From: Membranipora membranacea
Lineage: Eukaryota; Bryozoa; Gymnolaemata; Cheilostomatida; Membraniporidae
NCBI GenBank assembly: GCA_914767715.1
Contig: OU612067.1
Span: forward strand, 18,235,001-18,299,000
Direction: 5' to 3'
Length of the DNA stretch: 64,000 nt
How positions within the stretch are numbered: the stretch's first letter is position 1; the number at the start of each line of letters is the position of its first letter. This document shows positions 25,157 to 37,100 of the stretch, one piece after another. The position numbers and the translations under genes are program-made. The notes below the pieces were generated by a model that was not told the DNA's origin, ran no database searches, and was given only the letters and a program-made list of their open reading frames with translations.

Positions 25157-28100
25157 GTATAACCTTAAAATCAAAACATTGCCATCGATGGAGATTCGCA
25201 CCTCTGACTTTACACCAATTTTATGTCTAGCATTAACACAAGAAAACAGTATGGACATTAACTTACATCCAACTCCGTCCACCAACGACCAGAAAGAGGT
25301 ATGTTTCCATCCTCTTATAAGTCCCAGTTGTTAATCACTATTGCCTCTCCTTCAAAGCTCAATCACACATTCAGTGCATGGATTGATTCAGGCTGATACT
25401 CTCATTTCTGTCCAATTTTGCAACTCCACTAGTGGAGTTCAAGGATTTCACATCCATCTACTTGCGCACTTTTAATTCACCTGTTAGTTTTAAACTGCTT
25501 TTTATACCAAAGAACCCCATTTCAGAGTTCTTGTCTTTATTTATGGCACCTCTGTGCCTCAACTCTTACTTGAACAGTCAGTTTAGCGCGGATAGCCGCG
25601 TATAGTCACTAATCAATGTCCTTTTCCTTAGTCATTATTTTCTTTATTGTTTCTGTATGTTTAGCTGACAATTATTCTCTCTCCTGTTATTATTCTTTTT
25701 ACAGCATAATATTGCAGCAACTTTGTTCTATTTTCTCTCTTTCACATGCGTTATATGTATGTCTACTGGTCAACGCAACGTTAATTTCAAAATACTTCAT
25801 ACAAATCACAGGGTCAACCCAAATGTGTGCTTCTATGTTACAATGTTGGCAAAGATAGTTTTGCATAATATTATTGTTTTATTTCTTGTTATGAACCAGA
25901 ATTTCCTTATAGAATCTCGTTAGCATTTTTTTTGTGTGAGAAGCATCGAATAAAGTTTGTAACTTGCGAAATGATCTATAACACTAAAAATAATGATCTA
26001 TTTTTTGTCAATATGCTGACACTTAGGTATGCTGCCGTTCATACTTGATATGGCTGACATTTGTTGTGGCTTCATTTTTCGAATTTCTGAAGGTAGCACA
26101 ATTAGATTGTTAAAGTCAGGTAGTAATAGTTGGCTTCATTTCCTACTATACATACACCTAGTAATGTAAATTTTCTTGCACTGACGATGCAGCAGCAAGT
26201 ATAGCTGTTTGTTCAGTATGAAGAGTAAGCGTGTGGTCAGTAAGAATGAAATGAGAATAAACTCTCAGGTGAAGGATTTAATCAGGTCTGAGTCAAAACA
26301 TGTATCGCAATCGCAAGTAAGTTGACACTACTACCGTTAGCAAAAATGCATGTTTACCCATTCATTACACTGCAACCAGATGGGTTTAACAAATAAATTC
26401 AGCCAAAATCACTATCGAATCGCCCCATAACTATGGGTCTATGGGTCTCATTCCCTTATCAGTCACACATAAGTGGAACTAGATACATTCTGAGTGTGGG
26501 AACGAATTTGACTAATTAAAAGACCAAATGGTGAATTGATAGTGATAATCTGCCTGAAAAATCATTATATTATTCTAATTGACAGACCCCCCCCCCCCTG
26601 CATCCTCGATTCAAGCTGACTTAAATTATCAGCGCTTCAAGTGGGTAGAAGAATTTTCAGTACAATATGAAGCATTAGCTTAGCAATGGCTCTGTACTGA
26701 GTTAAAAGCATTTCATACAGCTACTAGTACCATGTGATGAAGTGTGTTTCTGTATCTTGCTCCAGGGGGGAAAACAACCGACGGGAACATCTAAAGCAGC
26801 TCAACCTAAGAGTTCACCATCCAAAAGTTTCCTTGTCCGTAGGCCTACACTCTACACAACGTAAGTGAGAGATCACCATGCACAGGTTGCCTTGTCCGTA
26901 GGCCTACTGCACACTACACAACGTAAGTAAGAGTTCACCATGCACAAGTTGCCTTGTCCGTAGGCCTACTGCACACTACACAACGTAAGTAAGAGTTCAC
27001 CATGCACAAGTTGCCTTGTCCGTAGGCCTACTGCACTCTACACAACGTAAGTATCTTAAAGGAAATGAGTATTTTACTTCTTTAATCAAGTTTAACCGCC
27101 AATCATTTACTATGTTGTCTTAGTAAAGCAATTAATGAATTATTTTAGGAGACGATCAAAGACAAACTACAGAATCAGTGAAGTAGAACAAAAGAAGAAG
27201 CAGACTATCGGAGGTAATGATGATCCTTCACAGGTAAGCCATTTTACCTGGAGATTCCAAACACTCGACTTCTAGAAAATGGCTTAAAGTGCTCCATATG
27301 AGATCGATTGACAATCATTTATTAATTTTAGACTGACTCCCGAATGAGCCGGCGAACAAATAAAGACAGAAAAGTGCAGGATGCAGACAGGGAAGATGCT
27401 GATACTAAATCCGTAGCAGCACGCCACTGGGGCAGCATCAAACTGATAAAGGTTTTTTAAAGTTACTAAATACTCCTAATTTTCTTCGGTAACTGTAAAT
27501 TACTGAACAGCTGAACAGAATTTCTCAGACTAAGATTATTGAGAGCATTGAGAGTAAGACATGGCTAATTATGATATTGACGGGTATATCATCTATCAAT
27601 ACACAACATAACAAGGGCTCCATCTTTCTCACCCTGTCTGCCATTATTTTCAGTGAAATCCACAGCTGGATAGGCTCAACAAATATTCAAAAAAGATGTC
27701 TTCTATTGTAAGGCAATAATTTCCAAATTTCACAATGGGTATTTACTGTAGGGAGTCTTAAAAAGAGTCATCACTCCACCTACTTCCTCACCTTCCTAGA
27801 ATTATTATGAGAACAACGAACTTCGGAAATATAAAGTGTTGGCATGTGAGGGCTTCCCTACTATATAAAACCAAATAGACAGCTACCTCGAAAATTGGGA
27901 ATGTTAGTTAACCAACTAAAGATAATATCACACAAATTTTCTGATATGATTTTTATATGTCAGACTGGCCGCTCGCCTTGTGTTGGTCTGATTATTTTCC
28001 AGCTCTTACTCAATTAGTTTGAGTTGTTATACAATATTTTAAAAACATGCATACCATAAATGATCCAGCCATTGATATGAATATACATCAGTGGATCCAG

Positions 28101-31100
28101 CACTCCCCGATAAATATTCTGGATGTGTAAAATCGTTACAGCTCCCATCTCATCAAAGGAATATTGAAAAATAACCCACAATCTCCCATTCATCATCTAT
28201 TCAAAATATTTGTTTAGTAGATTTAATCTGTTGTTTTTGTATTTTGTCTACTGTTGCAAACATGGTCAACTAAAACAGTGATATGTGAAATAAAATTTTA
28301 AAAAGGGGTTTTGTAAATTGCAGACTAGCTGTGAGGTTTTGAGAGGGCTAGTCTTCTGTTTTATATTGATGAAGTTGCCCTACCTATAATCAAATTGTTA
28401 TTACTTTGTGCAGATTAACCCAGATGATCCAGAGTATGAGTTACACAGTCATATACAGAGTATCATGGATACTACTGTAGTATCTATGGCTGATAAGATC
28501 AGACTAGAGCTAGCTAACAGACTGCAGCAGGTCCAGTACCGGGTACACAAAGCTCTAGAGAACGTGGCTATGGATTATGATATCAGCGTAAGTGTTACTA
28601 TTTATCTAACAAGGAGCTTCGATATTCTGAAAATATACCAATATTGTAGTACACATATAAATTCAACAAGTCGTAGCACTGATATATATTATATGGGTGA
28701 GGGGTACATATCTGACCCTGAGCAAGCGTATGGCTATTCGTGGACAGCATTTCACATCATTGATTGGTCCACAAGTTCAGAATCTAGAATAAACTTTCAT
28801 AAAGCAGCTTGCCTGAGTTTTTGAAGGTTGTTACTTGGACATCAACCAATGCATAACGTAAAAGTTGCCATATTTACAGCTTTATTTAGATCCTGACACA
28901 AAGCTTTATACTGATGGCATACCTCCATGAATAGCCACGCCATGTTTCTTACCACTGATCCATAAAATGATTTTTTTTAGGTTGATGACATAAGTATTGC
29001 TCCTAGGAACCCATTTCAAGATGAAATGAGGATGGCAGAGTTGGAACATCGACTGGTGGTATCAGCTCAACTGAGGACAAGTGGTATGGAAGCTGGGCGT
29101 AGACTGAAAATCATTGAGGAGGTGTCTGAATGGCTGGATAACTGTAAAATAAGGATGGTGAGCGCGTTCCACAGGTCCCAGAGCTCCCACAAGTCCCAGA
29201 GCTCCCATAGATTCCAGAGCGCTCATAGATTCAAGAGCCCTCACAGATCCCCAGGTCCCACCACAACTATACTCTTTTATAAATGCCAGTTTGATGGTTT
29301 TTTCCATTTGGCTATTGAGAAGCATGGATTGGGTTTCCTACTTTCTAATTTCCTTAATTGTCTGGACTAACTTTATCAAAATTGACTAATTCTGTAGCTA
29401 AATTCATTTCTATACCTTTACCTGATATCATCACAGAACTACTTTACTACACGGTTATCCACTGTGACAGTCTTAAACTAAATCTTTCCCATTGATTGAT
29501 ATGACTTACGAATTTTCTATATTAAGTGCACAAGTTTTCAGTTTTATTCCATGTATGGATTCGACATGTAGGCCATTCAATGTAAATTTGTTATCCCCTT
29601 GTAGCTAGTTGATACTGTATCTTCGCACGTCCTTGTTTCTGAAGGTGCAGATATTGACAAAACTGCTGCTGGTATAAAGTAAGGTCTCATCAACTAATTT
29701 TATTTTTCACAACACTTCTTAATCCAGAATTTTCACTGGTAAAATGCTATAAACTCATCATATCAAGCAATTGCTATTTGGCAGCATCGACACTGTATAT
29801 GATAGAGCAATGAAGATCAGTTGTTTAAGACTATCTAACCAAACCCTAAGTCAGCCTTGTTTTTATATTTGACCAGCTTCTATCTGGTCGATACATAACT
29901 GCTGAGAACCATGTCAGACAGTTTCTGAACATTTTGTATACTTTTTAACAACTAGTCAAACTATTTTTACCAGTCAAGCCAGCAAACAGCATCATTTTTA
30001 ACTTTTCCAGATCACATTTTATCGCCAACGTATCAGCATATCAGTAAGAGTATGCATTGCAAAGCAAAAGTTCATTCAAGCTGATTTCTCTAGCTATGTT
30101 CGAACATATATTTACCTTAATGTCCGGATGATTTCAAGGCAAGACGATGAGTTGTTGATGAGTTGTCGGTTTATTTGGGTTATCTGCACTGTTTGTTCTC
30201 AGCGATGCTATGATGAGCACTATATCTGCTGTGGGTAAGCTAAAGAGACTGGGATATAGGATACTGATGGAATCGGGTATTGACTGGAAAGAGAAGAGGA
30301 AAAAAATCACACCAAACCTTATCACAGGTCAGTATATAATGTAATTTCATTTTCATTTACATATCTCAAATCCTAAATTTCATTATCATTTGGAGACCAT
30401 TAAAATAACATCAAATGTCCTTCTGTGCATACACTCTTCTCTTCAGTAAAGGAAATCGCCCACCCCGCAAATATTTTGAAAATTATCGCTAGCCAGCCTT
30501 AGTAATCTTTTGCAGAGGATGCCATATTGGAAGACTATGGTAGGAATATAGACTCTGCTTTGCAAGTAAACAAACGCTGTATTGATGAAGTTGAGAGATG
30601 CACAAGACACCCTGTTGGCAGATTATGTAAGCTTTTAAAATGAGATTGTTTTTCCAACTACTAGTTCCGCCAAGTCTCTGATTATTGCACCAAATTATGT
30701 ATCGATCACTATATAAACCACTTATATACCGATTATAAATTTAGAAAATAAAAATGACCCCGATTAACACAGTAGAAGAAACTGACTCATGTAAAGACAT
30801 CTGAACACTACAGGGGATTCTGGCAATGGTCCATGTAGGCTCCAGGATCCCTTATATGTATATGCCTTGTTGGATAGGATGGCTGTAGTGTAGTTAAATG
30901 AGCAGAATAGCTAATAGTGATTTCAACCAATTCTTTCTTGGCTTGCTAATCTCTGCCTGGTAATAAGTGACGCAGAAGTTGTGGGTTCCGTTCCATTATT
31001 GATTGGTTCTTGCAATCGCAGCGCCCTCATGATTGTATATTCTTCATGTCCGTCACAGTAGACCAAAGTTTTTAGACGAGTTGGTTTTTGAGTCAGTATG

Positions 31101-34100
31101 ATTGCCTTGCAGCTGATCTGATAGGCAAGTTTAATTGAATTCATATCATGATGCCTGAGTGGCAGCGCCTTACAAACAGATTTTCTTCACACTTTGTAGC
31201 AAAGTGATTCTGACAGTTTTGTATTTTCTCATTCTTTAAGACTACCCACAGACCAACATCTGTTATATTCAGGGCCAGGCAGTTTCGTATGATGAACTTA
31301 TCCGAGATTTGCATTGAAATTTTTCACCATGCAAATCTCACATTAGTTCATCATAAGTAACTGCCTGACTATAACATGCATTGGTCTTTGGCTAGTCTTT
31401 AACAAAAGTGGTTTATCATCTGAGCAAACAAACACAAGTAGCCTACTGATATTTATTTGCTTACTATGTTCTGGGAACTAAATCATAAAAATATATACTC
31501 GAGAAATTCTTTGTTTTTAAGGGATTTATTACCTCAGGCAGCAACAGAAAGCTATATCTGCTGGGATCAAGAGAAAGTTTGTGGACTTTATCAGGATTAA
31601 CAAAATTCACAAAGAGAATAAACAGGTATTTCATCATTTGCATTGTTATGAGTTTATGGATCAGTGGTAAAACACCAAGTATGGCTATTTTTGGAGATAT
31701 GCCATCAGTATAAAGGATTGGAGTAGCAAATGAAATTCACGAACACATAACATCGTATGCAAAGTCATTCTCATGATAATTTAGCAAAACAGATTAGAGA
31801 ACGAGCCTGATCATAGTATGATGAGACAATCACCACCAAGAAAATTTGAAGCAAATACTTTTTTTTTCAGCCTGATTTGTATTTGTCATTATACCATATG
31901 TGGTCATTCCATATGTGATGATCTAGTTTTAAATGTGATTGTGAATGATTCAGGCCACCGAGCTAATGGTGACACTCTGCAGGCTATGATCAACATGGCA
32001 CTATGGTGTAGCTGTAGACCACCCATGTTATTTTGACATGGCACCACGGTGTAGACCACCCAAGTTATATTGACATGACACTACATTGTCAATGATAGTC
32101 ATGCCCCTACTTCATAGGCTATGCTAGGTTGACGCTTTCACAATTTAATTCAGTGGCTTACATGATAGCAATGATATGCTAAATTCTCCAACCATTACTT
32201 TATGTACAATATCAAACCCATTCAGCCAGTAAAGTAACAGTGCTAATCTCATGACACATGATATATACACATTACCGTTACCCTATATATAATATATGAT
32301 ATCAACTCATTGATATGAATTTATGGATCAGTGGTAAAAACATAACCAGCTTCTTGAGGAGATGTGCCATCGGTATAAAGCTTTGTGTCATGATCTAAAT
32401 AAAGCTTAAAATCTGGCAGTTTTTACATTACACAATGATTGACGCCCCAGTAACAACCTTCAAAAACTTGTGCAAGCTGCTTGACAAAAGTTTACAAGGG
32501 TCAGCTATATTAAATTCTGAATTACTTGTCGACAATCAAATATGAGAACATCAAGCGACCATACATGGGCCAAACATGAATAGCCACATGCTTGTTCAGG
32601 GTCAGATATGTTCCCCTCATCCATCTAATATATCTCAGTGACCATTTGTATTTCAGAGCTCCCACCTATTATCTTTTTGCCCCCAAATTCAACATGATCT
32701 TTCAAACCCAGTCCCAGTCCCAGTTTTATAAATGCTTGAACTGCTAAGATTGAGATTGAGATTGGATTGGATTTAATTCTAGCCCAGTTCTCCTTCAATC
32801 AACGAATTAGTTCTAGTTTTCACAATTACAGTCAAATATTGATCTGATTTACAAACCTTTTTTTTAGAAACTGGTAAATGTCACTCAGCAGCTTCATGTC
32901 GGTATAGCCACTATAAAGAAACTCGAGGCTACAGTAGAGGAAAAGTCAGACAGATTTGAACATCTCATGCGAGGCTTGGTGAGCACTTTCACTTCTTTGA
33001 TTCGCATCTTAGACCTGTGAGTGATTTTGGTGTGCGATTATTTTCTATGACAAGCTATGAAATGCCAAATGGGATATTTCCATCTGACTACTTTCATTGA
33101 AAGAGTCACAAACGAAGGAGTTATTTCTCCTTGCATCAGACTTTGGCTCCCACTCGTGAGTAGTGACTTGTATACAAAGTCAGTATATGATGTCATGTCA
33201 ATACTTTTATTGTCATTACCTTGCCTTTTATATCAGTTATTGTGCTTTTCTATAAGTTACCCTGCCTAGTTAAATTGCAGATATATATCGCCTCTGTCTC
33301 TGCCCCCAACCTATAAATAAGTCATCCAGCTATTTCTCTTCTATGTCTGATGGGGGAGAGGGGCAAGAGTGGCAAACTACTAAATACGTAGAATTTTAGG
33401 GAGATTTTTTAGAATTTCATTATGGAGTTATTCTGTTTTTATCACCAGAAATCGAGAGACGGCGAGTTTCGTAGTTTGTCAGACAGAAACAAATATCTGG
33501 AAAATAGAAATGCAAAGTTAGCATCTGAACTGGATAGCATAGAGAATAGTGTTGCACTCCGTGAGTCATTATATAAAAATAATGTGTTCTGAAATAGCAT
33601 TACCAGAGCATTTTCATCCCTGATGGTAGTCGGAGGATTGCAGTAAGTTCTTTGGTTACAGCTTGCAATAATGCTTCAAACTAAGTATTTTGAGTAAGCA
33701 CTCTTGAAGCGAACTAAATTTGCTGCTCAACTATGGTAAAGCTGCTAGAATATGGTAAAGCTGCTCTATTATGGTAAAGCTGCTTGATAAGGTAGTGCAA
33801 TCCGTTATTTGTTCTCACAGAAAAGGATCTAGAAGAAGAAGTTAAGAAAATGAGGCAAACGATTAATAATCTATATAAAACCTCGCAGCATAACACTGTA
33901 GAAAGAAGAAGACAATCCATTGTCAAGGCAGTCCGTATGTATTATTTTATTTTCACTTATAATAATGCTTGCTCGGTCCTTGCATGCCTCCATAGCTTCG
34001 TGCTACACCATAACAATAACTTTTTTTGTAAGTTTGATTCTTATCATTACAGAATTTAATGAAAATCACAATAAAATGATTGCATGTTTTGACATTGTAA

Positions 34101-37100
34101 TGGCAGACTTGTGCTAATGTTGAGGAAACTTTTGATCTCCATAGAATATTGTATCGGAAGTCAAACCATCCAATAATTGTGAACTCAGTTGAATCACTTT
34201 ATCCTACAAGTGATGAAGTTAAATGATTGCCCTCCCTCATGTGTCTTGTAGACTCAGATCCTGCAATAGCTCATGCTGACGATATTAGTACCAGACGAGA
34301 CACAGCGGAAATCGGTACACAAGTAGATGATCAGCCTGAGACTCCACTGTCCCCATTAGGCCGCGACTCGCCAAGACCCGATGCACTTATTATGGTAGAG
34401 AAGTCCATGCTCAAAAGACTCAGCTCCCATGTAGAGGAATATAAGGTGGTGTTACTTATACATATAAATCTGTATGAAGGGAGGGATTGTCAAAGCTGTA
34501 TCGACCCTTTTCTGGTATCCAAGAAACATTAGGATCGCTGTGTAGCATGGTTTTGATAGAGCTCCATCATGATGGCACATGAGCAGTTTTCTGTTTGAAG
34601 GTTGTTGCCACAGTTTTCCAACAACCTCATTTTTTTAAAACTAATTTCAGCGATCTGCAGAAAAAAAGAGTGATATGATTGAGAAGTTGAACGAAAGGCT
34701 TGAAAAAATGTTGGCTAATGACAAAAAAACTCGATCACATACAGAACCAATAAACAGTATGAATTCATTCAATAGATATCAATCGTGTTCTACTTAACTA
34801 GTGTATCTGTCTTATTTAGCATGTGATGACCAAATTAACATAGAAACTGTGCTTCCACTGGTGGGTGGGTATATATCAAATCATACATAATAATAGGCAT
34901 AAGATCATTCTCTAAATGTGACAGTACATGGTATCTCTGACTACAGAGTATGACCATTGACACAATAAATTCGGAAAACACTCAGGCATGAAATGAAAAT
35001 AAATGCCAATAAAAGTGTTTAAAATTTTTTTTTTAATAGGTAGCACCATAAGCACATATACTAAGTATTAATTTGTATGATATGGTATAGTTTGTATGGT
35101 AATACCTATCAATCTGCATTGTAATGATATTAAACGAGAAAACTAAAGTCTAAATACTCTTTTGATTTTTGATACAATACAGCCATCAGGCATACTGGTT
35201 AGCCTACCTTGATTGTGCAGAAGCATAAGCAGGTGCCTGGCTATGTTGTAGAGGACGTCACTTCAGAACAAGTAGCTGCAATGAAAATGAAGATAACTCA
35301 GCAAGAAACAGAACTAAAAATTTCTCAGCGTAAACAGAGGAAAGACTCCGTCGAAATCGAACATCTCAGAACAATTCTCGATATGAGAGAACGAAACATA
35401 TTTGATTTACACCAGCACATGCGAAATAAATTTGAAGCATTCTTAGACCGGACCCGCACAGCGGTAAGAAATAATTTTGTATATTACAAGTTGTCATACT
35501 CAACTATTGGTGACAGACTTGATTTCTAGTGTCCAGTTCAATCAATGGTAAGCAATCATATGGCAGTTTTTTCACGCTGTGTTTTTCAGAGTATTTTTGC
35601 AGTTGACAGCAGAACGGTGTTGCTCAATTGAAATGATGATGAGTTCTCCTCTATCTCTAGCTATAGCTACTCATTACCTAATTGTGTTATTCTTTACAGA
35701 CAAATAATACAGAAAGATATCAGAACATGGTAGATATGCTTGATGAGTTAAGTGAGAGAATTATCAAACTTCAGAATACATCAGAATCCAGAGTCATCAT
35801 CCATACGCCTCAACCATCTTTAGGTTTGAAGTGATTTACAGTGTTTGAAAGTATTGATTAAGTTAAGATCTATGGGAGAAACCAGACTTGATGAACTTTA
35901 AATATTGTACAGCTATATACTACCGTAATCCCTCACCTATAGATTGCGCGACTTATAAGTGAAGGCGGCTCTAAGAGAGTAGCATATAGACGTGCCTATC
36001 ATTTGAAGCATTTTTATATTTAGTTTGGACCAAAACCTATTACAGTCACCGAAGCTGAATAGCTCAGTGGTAGAGCGTACTACTTGTAAACATGGAGTTG
36101 TAAGTTCGAAACCCACTGAGGGCAGTTTTTTTCCCAAAACTACTTAGTTCATTTGTAGCGAGTGTAGTGTAGTGAGTGTCTTATAGCTGTGGGGTGTCTT
36201 ATAGCTGTGGGGTGTCTTATAACTGGAGCATTTTTATTTTTTCTGAGGGGGGGGTGATTCACTTATAAGTCCGGTGACTTATAGGTGAGGGATTACGGTA
36301 TACCTATTTATACATCATGTATATAAGGTTTGATAAATATTATTACTTTTTGCATATTTATGATCTGTTGTGTGCGAAACAACCGTGGATGCTTTTTTTA
36401 TTGTTTACACTTTGCTGTTTGCATGTTTGTGTCACTTTATTTCTGTTATCTTATTAGGCCATTCCCCTGAGCATGAAACACTAGCTGATGAGCAGTATGA
36501 TGAACAAGAAAAGATAGAAAGAAATGCCGATCTGCCTGACCCGATACAGCCTGACCTGATACAGCCTGACCCAAAACAACCTGACCCTAAACAGCCTGAC
36601 CCTATCCCGGCACATCAGCGCTCCACTACTCACCCAACAAGCAAACATCATGTGAGTTTAATCGGCCAGCCCTAGCTTTCATTGTTTTGGTATTGAGTAT
36701 AAGTACGATGGTAATGTGAATGATAACACACCTTAATCACATTAATCTTTAAGGTTTCCTAGCAGGGTACCATACAAGACAAATCATTAACACCATGTCG
36801 AGCACAGGAGACTTTTACATACCTGTTCAAATTTTTATTGCGTTTGAACAAATAGGGGCCCCTTGGCAGCTGCTCAAACACACCAACGTCTAGCTGCAGC
36901 CTCAAAAACATGCCTCAGTTGATGTAGGCTAATGATGATGCGTGTTCTTTCCTTGTGGTTATATGAACCATTCATACTAAGTTCCTATTGGCTAATAACT
37001 AAGCATAAGTCGTGTGGCATTATGGGTTATCAACACATATTTAAAACTGAATTTTCCACTGAACTATTGGATTTTTTATATATCAGTCAATTTAATCCTC

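Noticed and set aside
25011-25334. Valine/threonine-rich 107-codon frame
   Set aside because: It is a frame shadow of the Cys-rich exon; TGT/TGC-rich coding gives Val/Thr in the next frame.
35937-36137. 66-codon minus-strand frame (VGFELTTPCLQVVRSTTELF)
   Set aside because: This is the typical spurious translation of an antisense tRNA-like sequence.
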